A DNA stretch of 64,000 nucleotides. It comes from Fratercula arctica. Lineage: Eukaryota; Chordata; Aves; Charadriiformes; Alcidae. The notes under the pieces were generated by a model. The model made no database searches and was not told the DNA's origin. It saw only the letters and a list, made by a program, of their open reading frames with translations. The stretch is from the NCBI GenBank assembly GCA_947846985.1, contig CANTUZ010000005.1:5842501-5906500 (forward strand), written 5' to 3'. Each line of letters opens with the position of its first letter. Position 1 is the stretch's first letter. Position numbers and translations under genes: made by a program. Positions 1-13,900 of this stretch are shown piece by piece.

Positions 1-3000
1 TCCACAGCTTTTAATTTGCCACTCTGTCAACAAAGAAATATAAATTCACTATTCCAACACACCTCTAAACCTAGATATACTCTGCCTGCTGATTCAACTA
101 CAACAATTGCCTAATTTATATTATTCCTAGAGCTCAGCTGAGGCTGATGTGAGACAAAGACTCAGAAAGGAAAATGAGAAAAAAATAGTTTGTTTTATAC
201 ATACATATAAATATATACATTTTACAACATGGGAGCAGGAGTACTGAGCAGAGAAATCAAGAGTGAACCTGTTATACACACATCTTCCTCAGATTTCCAA
301 GCGATTACATTAAAATGTAGCAATTAAAAGGGAGGCGGAAGATGATAAGGATTATAATCAAATTTGTTCTTCTGGAACATCTTCAAGCCAGTGTTCTCAA
401 ATCATTTCATTAAACAATCAAATCTTATATGGCATAACACAAGTTCACTAAGGGATTAAAAGATATTTTCACCCATCACCAGGATGACTACTTGGTGTTT
501 AACAAGCAGTTGTACATGGTAAATAAACACTTACTGACAACTGCACAATAAAGAAAATTGAGAAGTCAATATTCAGAAAAGATAAAGTCAGGAATTCATG
601 AATCGGATTGAGTTGTCTAAGATGGCAGCCCTAACATCCCTAGTGCTGCAGTAAATGCGATGGGACTTTTACCCAAAGTAGTATTAGCTTTCTGAATACA
701 GGAGGCTATACAACTTTTTATTTTCTCTGTTTTTGTGTTAGTTTCTAATGATTGTGATGACCGTAACATGGCAGTAACCTCATCATTCGATGGTCTGCAT
801 CTCTCTTCGGCATTGCAGATTCTCTCTTTCCGTGCAACCCGTATCACTCTTACCAAGATTAGCTTGCAGAATATATTCAGTACAGAACTATTCTTTAAAA
901 ATTTTATAGGTAAGTCTGAAGGACTTGACTTGTTAACTTGAGCATCTTGCTGGAACCATGTGACTGCTATAAACTTTTATATGACCTACAGTCATACAGA
1001 GATGTACACTTTCCATGCCAAATTTCCATTTGCCAGGAAACCTGCTCAGTCTGGACCTTTCATGTCACAAACAGTTGGGCTGCTGGCAGAATGCTTTCTA
1101 CAAGGCCTTGTTCCATTTTTGATTTGGGCCAAGTGGAAATTATATCGGGTTACAAGGCATTCAGACAGAAAATGCTGAGACAAGAAGCAATTCTTTGTAT
1201 GGTTGAATGATCGATTACATTATTGTTTCAGAGATTTAAACTGCATTGTTATGGTGCATCACAGCACTAGGAACCCAGGCTGAGGAGATTGTCTTTTACC
1301 TATAGATAGGATCCACTTGCCCCCTAAGAAACTCTTTTATCCAATGTTCATCTCAGAAAGGTAAGAAAGAGAGAAGGAAAGCATCATCTATTGAATAAAC
1401 AGTCATTATGCAGCTACTGGTAGTTCCTGTTGTCATCACTCTGAATAAGGAAGCAATTTGATTTTCTCATGTAAAATATGAGATATGAGAGGCTTCCAAA
1501 AGAAGGCACTGTGGTTAAAGCCTCTGTAGTGTCTGTAGACAACAACAGTAACTCTTCCACATCAAATTCTGGGGAAGATGCCCTCAGTATGCAAACCCCC
1601 TAGATTTATATGTCTGCATTAAAGGACACACAAATACCCCTATGAACATAACAGAACGAGTGAATGATCAGTCACGGGCTACCTGTGAGATTAACTATGG
1701 AGACTGGAAGTGTCAAAACACAGTACCCCACATGATGCCTGCTTACCAGGTAAGAGTAGGATATTGGGATTCTCCACCTCTGATCGTTAAAAAAATAAAA
1801 TAGTAAGGACTGTGTTACAGCAGTCCGGGGTTGTGCTTTCATGAAGTGGCTATGAAGATGAGTGTAAAATGCTCTGTCAACAGAAAAGCATAGAGAGATA
1901 CACTGTTGGGAGAGAGCACTGGGGGACTGCAGAGGGTACAAAGTGCCAACATTGATCTCTTCTCATGTGTACTACTTTCAGGAAGGTAGAACTTAAAATG
2001 AAACATCCCAAGAATATTCCACTTCCACCTCAGAGGGTTGATTCTTCTGGGAACAAGAGACAATTTAGGCAAATTTGGACTACGAGCAAACTGGGATCCA
2101 CGTTATTGACACTAGAAATACTCAAAATCTCTAACTGGGCAGGATTGGTAAGAACACTGGGCTTCCTCAGCACAGAGAAAAGGGCTAGAGGTGGGTAGAA
2201 CAGACCAACATTGAGCACCTCTAGACTTCTCTTTGAACAGTTACTGCTTCTTTAAAATGGAAGGGATCACCTTTCCTCTTTTACACTTCTCTTTGGGAAG
2301 GCAACTCATGCAACTGCAGGGTTTCCTTCCTGATACATATCCAGACAGCAGAAGAGTAAAGAATGGAAAAGCATGTCATCTCTCATACCAGTTCAGCGGA
2401 ATCTCATTATGTTGCTTGGTGTGGCTGCTATACTGACTTAACTGTTTTCTGTGTCATTTTTCATCAACTGTCTTACAAATTACAGTCTGGTTTTTGAGTG
2501 ATGGATATTTCATTGTAAGAAAGAATGTAATTTGGAATTGGAGATTTGAAACCAAATACTGACGGTGCTACTCAGACCAAACTTCAGGACCAAATCCTGC
2601 CCAGCAGAGTCACAACTCTGCCTCGCTGTTGCCTTCACACAAGTCATGCCTGCCCAAGCCCCATGCTGCCTCTGACAGCGCCTGCTTGCTCTTTAAGCAT
2701 GCAGCATCAGAATTGCAGGGTACAGAGGAAAAGAAAGAAAAAAAAAATAAAAAAAAAATCCACCCTTCATGCTTTACCAAATGCCTAATCTAAGGGCTTT
2801 TTAGATTTTTGTCCTCTAATATTTTACAAATTAATCTGAAGCAAATGAAAAATGGATATTACTTATTGGCCTCCAAATTCTTATTTTGAATTAATAAAAA
2901 ATGCAGAGACAAGATCATTGGCTCATAGTTACTTCTTAATGGGATGAAAACCAGTGGATTTCTCAAAGTATAAGCCAAAGTTCAGAAAATTCCTTCCTTG

Positions 3001-5050
3001 GACACTTGTGTTAAGAATAAATTATTTCTCTTCAGGTTTGTGTGCGATAAAAGAGAAAATTTATTACTATTGTCAATTGTCACTCACCCAGAACTACTTA
3101 CAAGAACAATTCATTTTGCAGTCCAAACCAGCAGAACTTTTAATTCACTGGGTAGCAGTCTATACTTTTACAGCTAGAGAACACGTTTCATTTCTTCCCT
3201 TTTTTCCAAATATCAATGAAGTGCAAAAATCACCTTGTTATCTATGGTAATCTGCTCTCACACAAAATTACAATTCAGACATCTACAACATTCCTTAGAT
3301 AGAAAGCTTATGCAATTCAGGGTGATGTCTGTCCCTCTCAAAAGTCAGAGAAAGTGGTGTCCTTCAGTCTAAATACCATGGATGATTCAGTTTCAGTTCT
3401 GATTAGAGCTAGAATTGGAAGCTGCAGATAAAGACTAACAGACTGAGTTTCACTATGTGCATTGTTTGGGTGGGCACAGCTGTGTTAAGGAGCTTAGCAA
3501 CAGTCTGACAGTGAGTGAGGAACACCTGTAGTCCAGAAGAACACCCATAACAAGTTTCCTACTACAATTGTTAGGCAAGTTTTGCCTGAAGCTGAACAAC
3601 TCCACCCAAACACCCAAAGTGGTGACTTTTTGTTATTCTACCAGTAACTGCTGCATTAAAGGGTATAAATTTCATCATACTGGCATCCTCTGCTTTAATT
3701 TGCACAGGATTAGTTTGTTTTTTCTTCTTAAACTCTCTAAGATTTTATGGAGCTTTAATGAGTAACTAAAAAGGATCCAGACTTGTTAAGCCTCTGACAG
3801 ATGTTCTTTAATAATATCATCGTTCTTGGCCTTTTCAGAGACTAGACAATTGGGATTATATTTTGTGGTCTGGTATGCAATATTTATTAGAATTTAACTA
3901 TTTCATTAGCTTGCCTTATGAAGATGCTGTGTTAATGGCTGCTATTCCAACTTAATTGTTGCTGATTTTTTTTTTCATTTTTACAAGCGTAACCACGCTG
4001 TGTGTATCCAGTATATCACTGGTGTTTACTTTTCAAGGAGATAAGAAGGCTTACCAAACAGTGTCACCCAGCAGGTTTTTATTGCTGCATGCACTTTGGT
4101 AACATAATGCCCTTCCTTTGGATATATCAATTATCGTCACCTTTTCTTCCTTTACACTAGCATACTGTTGTCTTCAGAAGTGGGAATAATTTCCTTTTCT
4201 GATAGCACAAGTATCACATCCAGTTGTATCTCACAAAAAATGTCTATGAGTTTGGGAAGGAAGTGTGCAGACACACAGGATAAGAGACACGTGATAAAAC
4301 CAAGTGTACCAAGGTTGCAAAGATGAAGAGACGTGTAGCTAGATAACCCCCTCTCATATTTTTACCAGAACCCAAAATTTCTTTTCCCAAGAAAAAAACC
4401 CGCAATGTTTTCGAGACTGCTTTAAGAAAACAAAGACAGTATAAATATATATTATTCTTCCTTCCTGGCAGAGCAACCAAACATTCTGGCCTCACTTACA
4501 GTATCTCCTGTAAAATCACACAGCCCTCCAAATGGGACAGAAAATTGATCCTTGAGCTTCAGCCAAAAAACACAGTTCAGATATTAGCACCAGCTATCTA
4601 TATGTTGACTTTAGCAGCACTTACAACAAACAGCATTATGGAATATTTCCACTTAGCTTATCTGTAGCCAGTAGAGTAACGATACCAACTAGAAAAATGT
4701 TCTATAATGCTATCACCTTAAGTAGCCCAAGTTGCTTACCTGTCTCCACACATTCCTCAGTAATTGCCTGGTAAAGCTCCCTTTCTGGAAGCATCCTTGC
4801 ACAAACAGCACAAACCTCCCACAGATTTCTTTCTCAATAGTCCCACTGCTTTTTCCATTCCTTCTGAATATTGAAAAAGAAAATTCTCGAATGACATTTA
4901 AGAGGGGTGTTTTTGAAAAATTATTCTGCTTCTACATATTTACCTTAATAAAGTTAAAAGAGCCATAACTCCATAATTATAAACATGGCTCCTTTAGGAT
5001 ATTCTTGTTTTATTAGAATAGCAGAGTGCATAGTTGGTGGGGGATAGCGG
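1..5050. other. AT-rich intergenic or intronic DNA, no gene seen
   Basis: Only short, unconserved-looking open frames occur, and no exon with paired splice sites was found. A short poly-A-rich patch near 2735-2760 is the only repeat of note. Confidence 0.6.
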
Positions 5051-5106
5051 TGTCTGTCTCTCTGTCTGTCTATTTATTTACTTACTTAATTACTTACTCA
5101 CTCACC
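5051..5106. repeat. Degenerate tetranucleotide microsatellite
   Basis: TGTC/TCTG units pass into TATT and CTTA units, ending in CTCACTCAC: an old, interrupted tetranucleotide array. Confidence 0.85.
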
Positions 5107-8100
5107 CTCAGTGCTAACTCTCTAGCCTGCTTTTGCAACAATTGCAGCTGACTCCAAGCTATTGCTTGTAAGGCTCACCAGGAGGATACCTCCTATCCCA
5201 GAATGCAATCGGGTTTTTCTCATTAATCAAAGTCCTTGAGAGCTGAATGTTTCCTGTTCTGTAATCACATCTGCGAATGCTGCTTTAGGAAATCTTTTTT
5301 GCCAGCTTTAATCACTTTTCCTTTTGAAATGGACTGAAAACATTATATTTAGCCATGCATTTTTTACAGGCCTTAAAATCCGTTTAATGGAAAGAAGGAA
5401 TAATTTTCCTATTTCTCTTTCTATTTCTCTCTCTTCTCTAAGTTCTGTGAGGTGGCCATATATCCATGTCTTCACCTACGCCAGTCAGAAGCGCTTTTTT
5501 GTCTACTTAAATGCTATCTGTTTCCTTTTTCCATCTTTCTTTCTACTGTCTTTTATTTTTTTCCTTCCTCCTTCCCAGGTTTCTTCAATAGAGATAAAGG
5601 AGAAGAAGGTCAAAGCTCAGTGTACGGCTATGTCTGCATTTACAAGTTGTGCAACACAACAGGAACATATCTGTAGAGCAAAACAATTCTTGCTGGAGAA
5701 CTGACATCCATGCTGTACAAGTTTCAGGAGTCTTCTTTCAGAGGAACTCTCAAACCTGAATACCCATTTATGACTACAGCACGTTAGGTGCAATTCTTGA
5801 ATATATCTACTACTTTAATTTCACCGGGAAGGAAACAAATGTGTGTGTTCACACATTACCCCGTAGTACAAAACATAGCATGGTGGTGTGGTTTGGCCTG
5901 GCCTGGACCCTAAAACATGGTAAAGGGAGAGATTAGTGGTGGATTTGCTTTAAAAACAGACTCCTGAGTTAAGTTGATCATGTAGACATACTCTAAGTCA
6001 CTGACTGAATCAGTAATTCAAACCCTTTGAAGTAATTCAAATCCTAAAGTTACAATTTTCATACAGTCACCTTCATCAAAAAACACACACTTAATTGATG
6101 CTGGACCTCAGTTATTGAATAACAACATAAAGCATTTATCCAGGAGACAAGAAACCTGAGTACGCTTACCACTTCAACAGGAGGGACTTCCATCAATATC
6201 TTACTGCCACACAGAGTACGTAATCACTGGCTAATGCAGTAAGAAGGAAAAAAGCATACTTGATCCCTTCCGTAGAAGACGAACTACAGTGAGGCCATAA
6301 ATTCAAGCTTCAGAGGACCAAAACAGACTAGAAGACAGGTCAGTCAGCTAGGGAGAAAATCAAAAGGCTTGCATTTTGTTCCAACAATTGTCTGTGCGTT
6401 TTAAATTGCCCAGTCACCAGCTAAAGAAAACAGAAACCCTACTGTGAGCAAGCTTCAAATTCAGGTAAAGCATAACAGTTGCCAGTCTGACAGAAAGCAG
6501 TAAATTGTATGTCAATCTTGAAGCAAGTCTTATACCTGAAGGACACTTATGCATGCCACTCAGAGACTTAGACAGAACTGGGGAACCTTTCCACCTTCTT
6601 TTTGGATCACAGCAGAGCAAGGCCGGTGTTCTAGGCATCTCATCCACCTCTCTCTTTGATTTCTACAAACATGGTAGCGTTTATGTTCAAAATCTTCAAG
6701 AATGCTACATTTCAGAAAGCAGGTGTCTCTAGGGCTTTGATGGTACTGGAAAATGCCTCCTAGCCCTGAGCATCTAAATTCCATCTGTACCCTACAGGCA
6801 AAAAAAAAAAGAGGTTTTGCTGGCTTCTCCCCTGTGCCATTTTTGGGGTGATCTGCACTTGCTCAATTCAACTGCTCAGCTTGGTAGGGAAGTAGGGACT
6901 GAGTGATTAGTATCATCAGTGCTGAAACATCACCCTTTACATTCCTCCCTCCTCCCCATTTTTCTTACTTACACGGAGAAAGCCATCAGTTTCTCACATT
7001 CTTTGCTTTCAGCTTTCTTTACAGCTAAAAGGCTCTGTGACTCATGAGAAAGCTTATAATGTCTGTCTCGTTCTGAGTCCTACTGGTGAAGAGTAAAATG
7101 CAGAGAAGCGAGCAACAACAGAGGTCTTGATATTAGCTTTCATTTTAAGCGAACTAAATCTTCTACTAATGGAGCTTATTAATCAGCAAGGGATCCTTAA
7201 AAACACGAGGAAGTAAAAGTTTTATGAATACTCTTTTTAATGGCAAATATTTTTCTTCAGGGTAAAATGCTGGACTGCAGCATTTCATTACTGTATGAAA
7301 TTCTGATTCTGTGTAAAACAAACACAAATATGAACCAAGGAGGAATTCATTGTCAGGCATATTTGAAAAGGATTGCAGGCACCCAGGGAATGTTTCTGTT
7401 TGTTGGTTTAAAAGGCCTTTTAATCTGCATCCAATTTCCTCCTAAATCTTAAAGCATTTCAGCGCAGTCTTTTCACACAACATGGAGCGTGACACATGCC
7501 TTGCACATAATTTTACCCCGGCTCAGGCTTTGAACTAGCTGCTAGTGGTAATGGAATATGGAGCTGTCGTGTTCTGCTATTCCAAACTCAAACTAGGAGA
7601 TGAGAGACTGAAAATCGTTACTCTTTTGACTCTCTGTGTTCTGTGGCACTGAGTTTCAGTTTCTCCTTTAATATTGGAGAAAATCCTGTGAAGTATCACC
7701 ATCTGCCCTGCCTTTATATTCTCCCCTGGACACCCACTGTTGGCTACTGTCGGAGAGAAGTTACTGCCCTGGATGGATCTGACAATGGCTGCTGTTACAT
7801 TTTTTATGTTTTTCTGAAATTTTAGTAGATCATAAGTACCTCACGTTGCCACAGTCACCCTTAAATTATACTTTTGGTTGATCTCAGCAGAAAGGCCAAA
7901 GCCTGATATTCTTCCCACCATAAGTAGCGCAATTGGTCTTGTTGCCTTCAATGAAAGTTGCACTGGGTTTTGACACATAAAATTGTAGAACGAAGAACCT
8001 AAAGTGTTTTCTCCTGCTCCAAGGTTATCTTTTGGATCAGATTCAGGTTTTTCAAACTACAATAATCTCCTTCTGTTTTCAGCTCCCCAAGAGGAACAGA

Positions 8101-10499
8101 ATAATACTGGTGCTAGTCATATGAGCAATGACTCCTCGTGTACCGACATCATTCCTGAGAGGCTGGCACAGAGACCAGCATGTAGCTTCTGTGTCAGCTG
8201 TACTACCATAAGACATGGGCAGCCAAAAAACCTGCAGGAATATATATCTTCTGTAAGAAGAAAACATCATTAACCCAACCTCATCCCTAGGTCTGTATAC
8301 AGAAATTATATTGCTATCAGTGAGACTGATACATATAGATCCAAGGGCAGAATAAAGCTGCTAGGTAGCATTTCACTGTAGAGCTGTAATTATTCACATT
8401 TTTTTTCTCATAATAATTTTAGATTAACACACAAAAGCTCTGTAGTGAGTGAGGTAAATTCTACTTTCTGTCTGGAACAATTCCAGACTAAGTTGCTTCC
8501 TGATGAATACATCAGCTAGTTCTGCAGTCAATGAAACTACGACATGATGTTGAAATACCAATCCAGAGTCTTTTGGACAGCATGCAGAAGAAATGAAATA
8601 GGTTATTTACATAGTGTTCAATATTCTTTTGTTATGGAGGTCATTTTGTATTTCTTTCCAATTAGAGGGAAAGGTTCACACAAAGTCCAACCTTTGTTTA
8701 AATTACATTATCTACACATTCACAGGCTTTTTTTTTGCCATTTATGATGTTAACTGCAGGTGTCAAAGATCCAAGGTTCTGGCATTCATCATGAGTCAGC
8801 ACACAAGAGACTAGTTTCTGAACTCAGCAGTACAGTACAGATCCAAAGGCATACTATTACCTATCTCAAACCCAAAACTTTCACATAATAAGGAATCGAC
8901 AGCCTTTGTTCACCAGACTTTGCCAAAATCTCTTAATCTGGCACTCAAAATGATCAGCTGGCAGAAAATAGAATAACTCCAGTGGTGTACACAAAATATC
9001 AGCTGGGGCTTAGGGCAAGTCTTGGTCCTAATGAAGTTAATGGCAGAATTCCCACTGATCGCAATGAGACCTGACACAGAATGTGACAGCTGCATATAAA
9101 CCAGAGCAGACTGGTAACAGCCTTTCAGCTCATTGTACTTCCTTGGAAACACACAGAGGCTTTCACAAGTCCTTTTGTCCACTCCAGCAACTCAAAGGAG
9201 ATTTAAAATTACCTCGAGGCTAATGCTGAGCAGTGCAGATACAACTGATTTTTAGTTCTCTGCTGCATAAGAAAAATAAAAATGAAATGTTGTTTCAAGC
9301 CTCTCTCAGATGAATATTTCATGAACTTTCCACACAATTAAAATTCTAAAAGTTACTAGCCAGGCCAAAATCTGTTTGATTTAAAATGTTTTGCAATGCA
9401 GTTTAAAAATAAAGAAAAATATTCTGATCATTGAGTTAAACAAAAAAAGTAATTTTGAATTTAAATTCTACTAAAATATTTTTTATAACAGCTTTCCATT
9501 TTTGATATGAGCTAACTGCAACAATGCTTATAAAAGTTGTTGAAACTTCATTTCCCAAAAAATAGTTTTGGTCAAAAAAATCCTAGCTCATTTTTGAAAG
9601 ATGTGACCTTTGGATAGCATGAGGCTGGCAGAATGTGTCACAAGCTGCTTCTGGACCCCTTCCCAAAACAAGTGGCTTGTGGTGATCTAAAAACAACTCA
9701 AGGCAAAAGAGGAGTGGGTTTAGTAACCCCAGCTGACAGGGTTGCTCCTCCTGTCATGCAGGTACTGTACCCCAAATGGAGGGGAAGTTCAGGACTCCTG
9801 GGACAAAACAGAGACTGAAAGTGGATTTGCCTTCCACCAGGCTTGCTCAGTGCTTACCCCTCTATTGCACTTGCATAGAACAACGTTCAGAATTTCCTCC
9901 TTGTCCTTTGAACTTTCTGCTAGCAAAGTAGTTTAGTACTGCTATACTGAGTCCCACCACTCTGTAGGGTTACCTAATTATGCCTATGAAAAATGAATTT
10001 TATCTTCTTTTCCTACTGTATCTTTACCTTTATGGCCCATATCACAGGTGTTTTATTCAGCAGGAAGAATAAGGTCAGGGTCTTCTATTTTTCTTTGAAG
10101 AGGGTAACACAAGACTATCCTGTTTTTTCATGATTTAATTACTGATTCTGTGAGGAAAGCTCTCACACAGGTTCTATTACTGTTATTTTGCTTCATTTGC
10201 TACTTGGGGCCATCGTATTGTCTGTTTCAGATATGCCTCCAGGCAGTTTTGGCCTGCTGAGATCTTTTTTTGACACCCTGAGAACTACTGATGAGCTTTT
10301 GTACCCCTGCGGCAGTGCAACCTGTCTCCTTGGCAGCTAAAAATGACGCCACGCTGATTGGACTGCTCTCCGGTATGGTTCCTCTATTCTTTTCTTGGCA
10401 CATAATTTTCAACAGGTGTAATCATGCTCTAAGAGGCCCATGGTAGCAGCCTGTAATACAGTAATTGCTTAAAGGAGCTGCTCTTTTAGAAGAAATGAC
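5107..10499. other. AT-rich DNA, no gene seen
   Basis: A long pyrimidine tract ending in CCCAG near 5578 resembles a splice acceptor, but no donor or reading frame supports an exon. Nothing else is recognised. Confidence 0.55.
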
Positions 10500-10900
10500 G
10501 CTTGCATTGTCATGCAGGCTGCTGATCATTGCCTGGCACCTCTGCCCTCAAGGCAAGAGTCCAAACAACTTGTGAGAAGGCACTTTGCCATCTCAGCAGA
10601 TGGACATGAGCATAAGCAGCTTAGGGACCATGTCTGCGTATCAAGCATAGGCACTGAGGGCATGATTCCCAGCCAAGAATGCTGCAACTGCTGTTTATCT
10701 TCTGCTTACCAACCAAGAGTTGTTTATCTGCTGCTTACCAACCACGAGTTCAGGGAATATGTCATTGCTAATTAAGACCTGGGCTGGACTCGGTTTCAAA
10801 AGTATAAAAAACGACTGTGCAAAACAAGTGTCTGTCTGGCTTGAATCGAGCAGCGAGTCCTAAAAAGGGCCAAGGGAGTTATCAAGATGAAATCTTCTCT
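10500..10900 (+). other. Possible degraded LTR or orphan TATA promoter
   Basis: A clear TATA box (AGTATAAAAAACG, about 10800) is followed by GTCTGTCTGGCTTGAAT and CGAGCAGCGAGTCC, resembling the R/U5 layout of a retroviral LTR. Upstream is a 29-bp tandem duplication (10692-10749), a common U3 feature. I could not fix termini or a polyadenylation signal, and no exon follows. It could instead be an isolated promoter or chance. Confidence 0.28.
10692..10749. repeat. 29-bp tandem duplication
   Basis: Two adjacent 29-base copies (10692-10720 and 10721-10749) beginning TGTTTATC and ending GAGT differ at two positions. They sit about 55 bases upstream of the TATA box near 10800. Confidence 0.9.
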
Positions 10901-13900
10901 GGGACTGACCAAAATGCAGGAAACGGTGCCCCAAAATGTTGCCATTTCATCAGATTCAGGAAAAGAGTAAGGGAAGGGTGAACAGGGAAATCACTGTTGA
11001 TATACGGGTGGATTTATATTTACTCAAAAGAAAGAGTAAAACTTGGCATAATAAAGGTATGTAGGTGAAATGGGAAAAAATTTAGGCCCAATATTAGAAA
11101 AAATCCTGATTGTAAATTGCATGGGTTTACAGAATACTCTCAGAAAGGAAGGCTTAGAGGCATTTTTGTTTGGCAATTGTAATACCCGAAAGAAAAAACT
11201 TCTTCAAAATAAGAAGACAATACTGTATTCACTGTGAGAAATCACAGATGACCTAAGGGATCCTTTTCTCTCTCAGTTCCATGAGTCAGGTAAGATTACG
11301 TTACCTGAGGTACAGTGGTACTACAAGTCCTATAATGCCTTTGAAAGCCTGAACTGGAATTAAGCGGTTCAGAGGCCCTGTCCGTGTACAGAAAAGAAAT
11401 GAAGTAAAGCATCAGGCAATATATTATTTAAACCATGATGTGACGTGCTTCTACTCATTGGAGACAACTGCAATATCAGATGACAGGATCAAGGGCATGC
11501 TGAAAATATATTGGAAATTTGTTAAAACTGGATTTTGATCTTACCATTGTTATCTGAGTTTCAGGCCAAATATTTATGAAGTATCATAAAATCTGCACCC
11601 GCCTTTTACAATTTTAGTATCAAAAATGGTTAGTAATTAGGGTAAGAAAAGAGGTCAAGCATTTGCTTTTCTGATGAAAAAGAGATTATAAATAGATAGA
11701 AGGAAAGCAACTGAATAAAGATGCAAAAGTAAAACTGAAAGGGATTCGATGCATGATACTTTACCGAATACTTGAAATACAGCACCCAAAAAGGAAAATC
11801 TGTCCCAAAAGGTAAAACACCTGACACCAAAAAAAACATGAACCAGGCACAGCAAATTTCAGAGATGATGTTCTCTTACTCAGGTTGTTACCCACACACT
11901 ATGAGTAACAGGACCATGTATTTTACATTATTTTATTTCACGTATTTTTATTTACACCCATGAAGCTATCTTCATCATTATGCCTGTATGGCAACTGGGA
12001 TAAAAAAAAGTCAAATGTTCTTCAAATCTTTACAAATACATATATTCAGACAAAAAAAATCTATATATTTTATGTTTCTTTTACCATGCACTGATACTAA
12101 GCAGTTAGAAATGTCTATCTTCCTTTCCCACTGTCCTTCCTCTTTCCTGACCTCGAAGATAAGAGCAAGAGCCTACAAGGGAGCAAAACTAAAGAACAAG
12201 CACAGCTCACACAAGCAGATGCAGCATGTTCTAACACCCTTCTCCAATGATACAACAAGATAAATTATATCACTCCAGACTCTTCTCCAGCCCTATGCAA
12301 AAAGACAGGCAGGATGCAATTGTCATCACCAGAATATTCTACCAGCTTTCAAAAACAGAGATTGTTTTCAAAAACAGTGGAGTCCCAACAGCTACTTTCA
12401 TTATCACTACACTTATATCTATACCAATATTTGAATTTATATATTTACACTTCTGTCAGAGGTCCTTCATATATAAGAATAAGAAAATATCTTTGGTAGT
12501 ATCATAAAAATGCTGCAAGGTCATCACATCCCCTTGCATTGTTTCATGCAATAATGCAAATATTTTGGGATACAAAGTAAATTAGAAGAAATCTGCAGTT
12601 TTGCCCTTCGCTGTCTGTTACCACACACTTTATCCTACCGTAGCTATTTAAAGTCTAACTCAAAGCACAGTGAAGTCAGAATTTGCTCAACGAAATAACC
12701 TTTTCTTATTTATCCCACTTCAAGTCACTCAGCTTTCATTTGTATTTCCTGATGACCTACACAGTCACACATGAATGTCAGTTGAACTATTACAACTCAT
12801 TTTCTCATACTGCTCATACTGCTCTGCAGTGCAGACAGAGCCCCTCAACACATCAACAAAGTCAATTAAATAGATATTCTTTGCTTACTTACAAGCTGTA
12901 GGTCAGCTATCAGGTTGAAGATGACGTGTTAGCCTTATCGTCTCTGCTAGATGGCAGAATATCTAATTTTGGGAGGCTTGGTTTTGAAAAAAGGTGGTAA
13001 AAAATTGCTCTCCATCACATAACACAAGTACAAAGTACAGTGACTGGGTTTTGTAAGGCTGGAGGACATGCACTGGCCAGTGCCTGAAGGGTATTAGGGA
13101 AAACAAAAACCTGAAGAAAGTAACCAGTAGTTGAACAGCAACCAGCACTAGATGGCACACCAACAATGAAAATATGTGCTACTAAAGTAGTACTATTTTT
13201 TTCTGGTTTACTTTGAGCTTTTTTTTCCTCTTCCATGGTATCAAAGCCAAGGCCAAAAAGGAGAGTAAGCACTTGCAAGGGAGGCACTGCACAGTCAAAC
13301 TTGTGCTTGCACGAGTCCAGCTCTCCAGAAGGTCTCCAGATACCTGCCTGAGGTGCCACTGTTCCAGAAGCAGTGCACAAAGAGGCTGAAGTACCTCAAA
13401 GTGGGCTTAAAATGTGTGGTACTAAAGCTAGACACTAACATTATGGTTGTTCTCAAGGTAATCCAGTCCTCCTTGTCTCCAGCTTCTTGTTTTCTGTGTC
13501 CACTCTCTCTCAAATTCACACGCTTCCCTCCTGAGGCTTGCTCTAGCTATTCATCTCATCTTCCATTTCACCAGCCCTCCTCTAGCATAACCATCCAGAC
13601 TATTTATTTCTATCCTGCATAAAAATTCTTGCACACCCGAGCTCCAGCAAAAGAGGTCTTGCACACCAGCTCTCATCTGGGACTCTTATTGCCTACCTGG
13701 AGATCGAGAAAGCTAAACTCCTGACAAACTTGCTCTAAAGAGGACTTGTATGGCCTCCTATTTATAAGTTCAGGCCTTCTAACACCATTCACAGAGAGAT
13801 TTTTTTTGAAAATTGCCCTTTTCTTGTGTAAACTGTTTTGTTACAGTCCAGTTTCATTGCTAGCCTACTGCAGTGGGTAAGCAGAGATCTGCCAGTGGTG

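Noticed and set aside
13015..13380. 121-codon minus-strand frame
   Set aside because: No recognisable family, no splice sites in phase, and no Kozak or CpG support.
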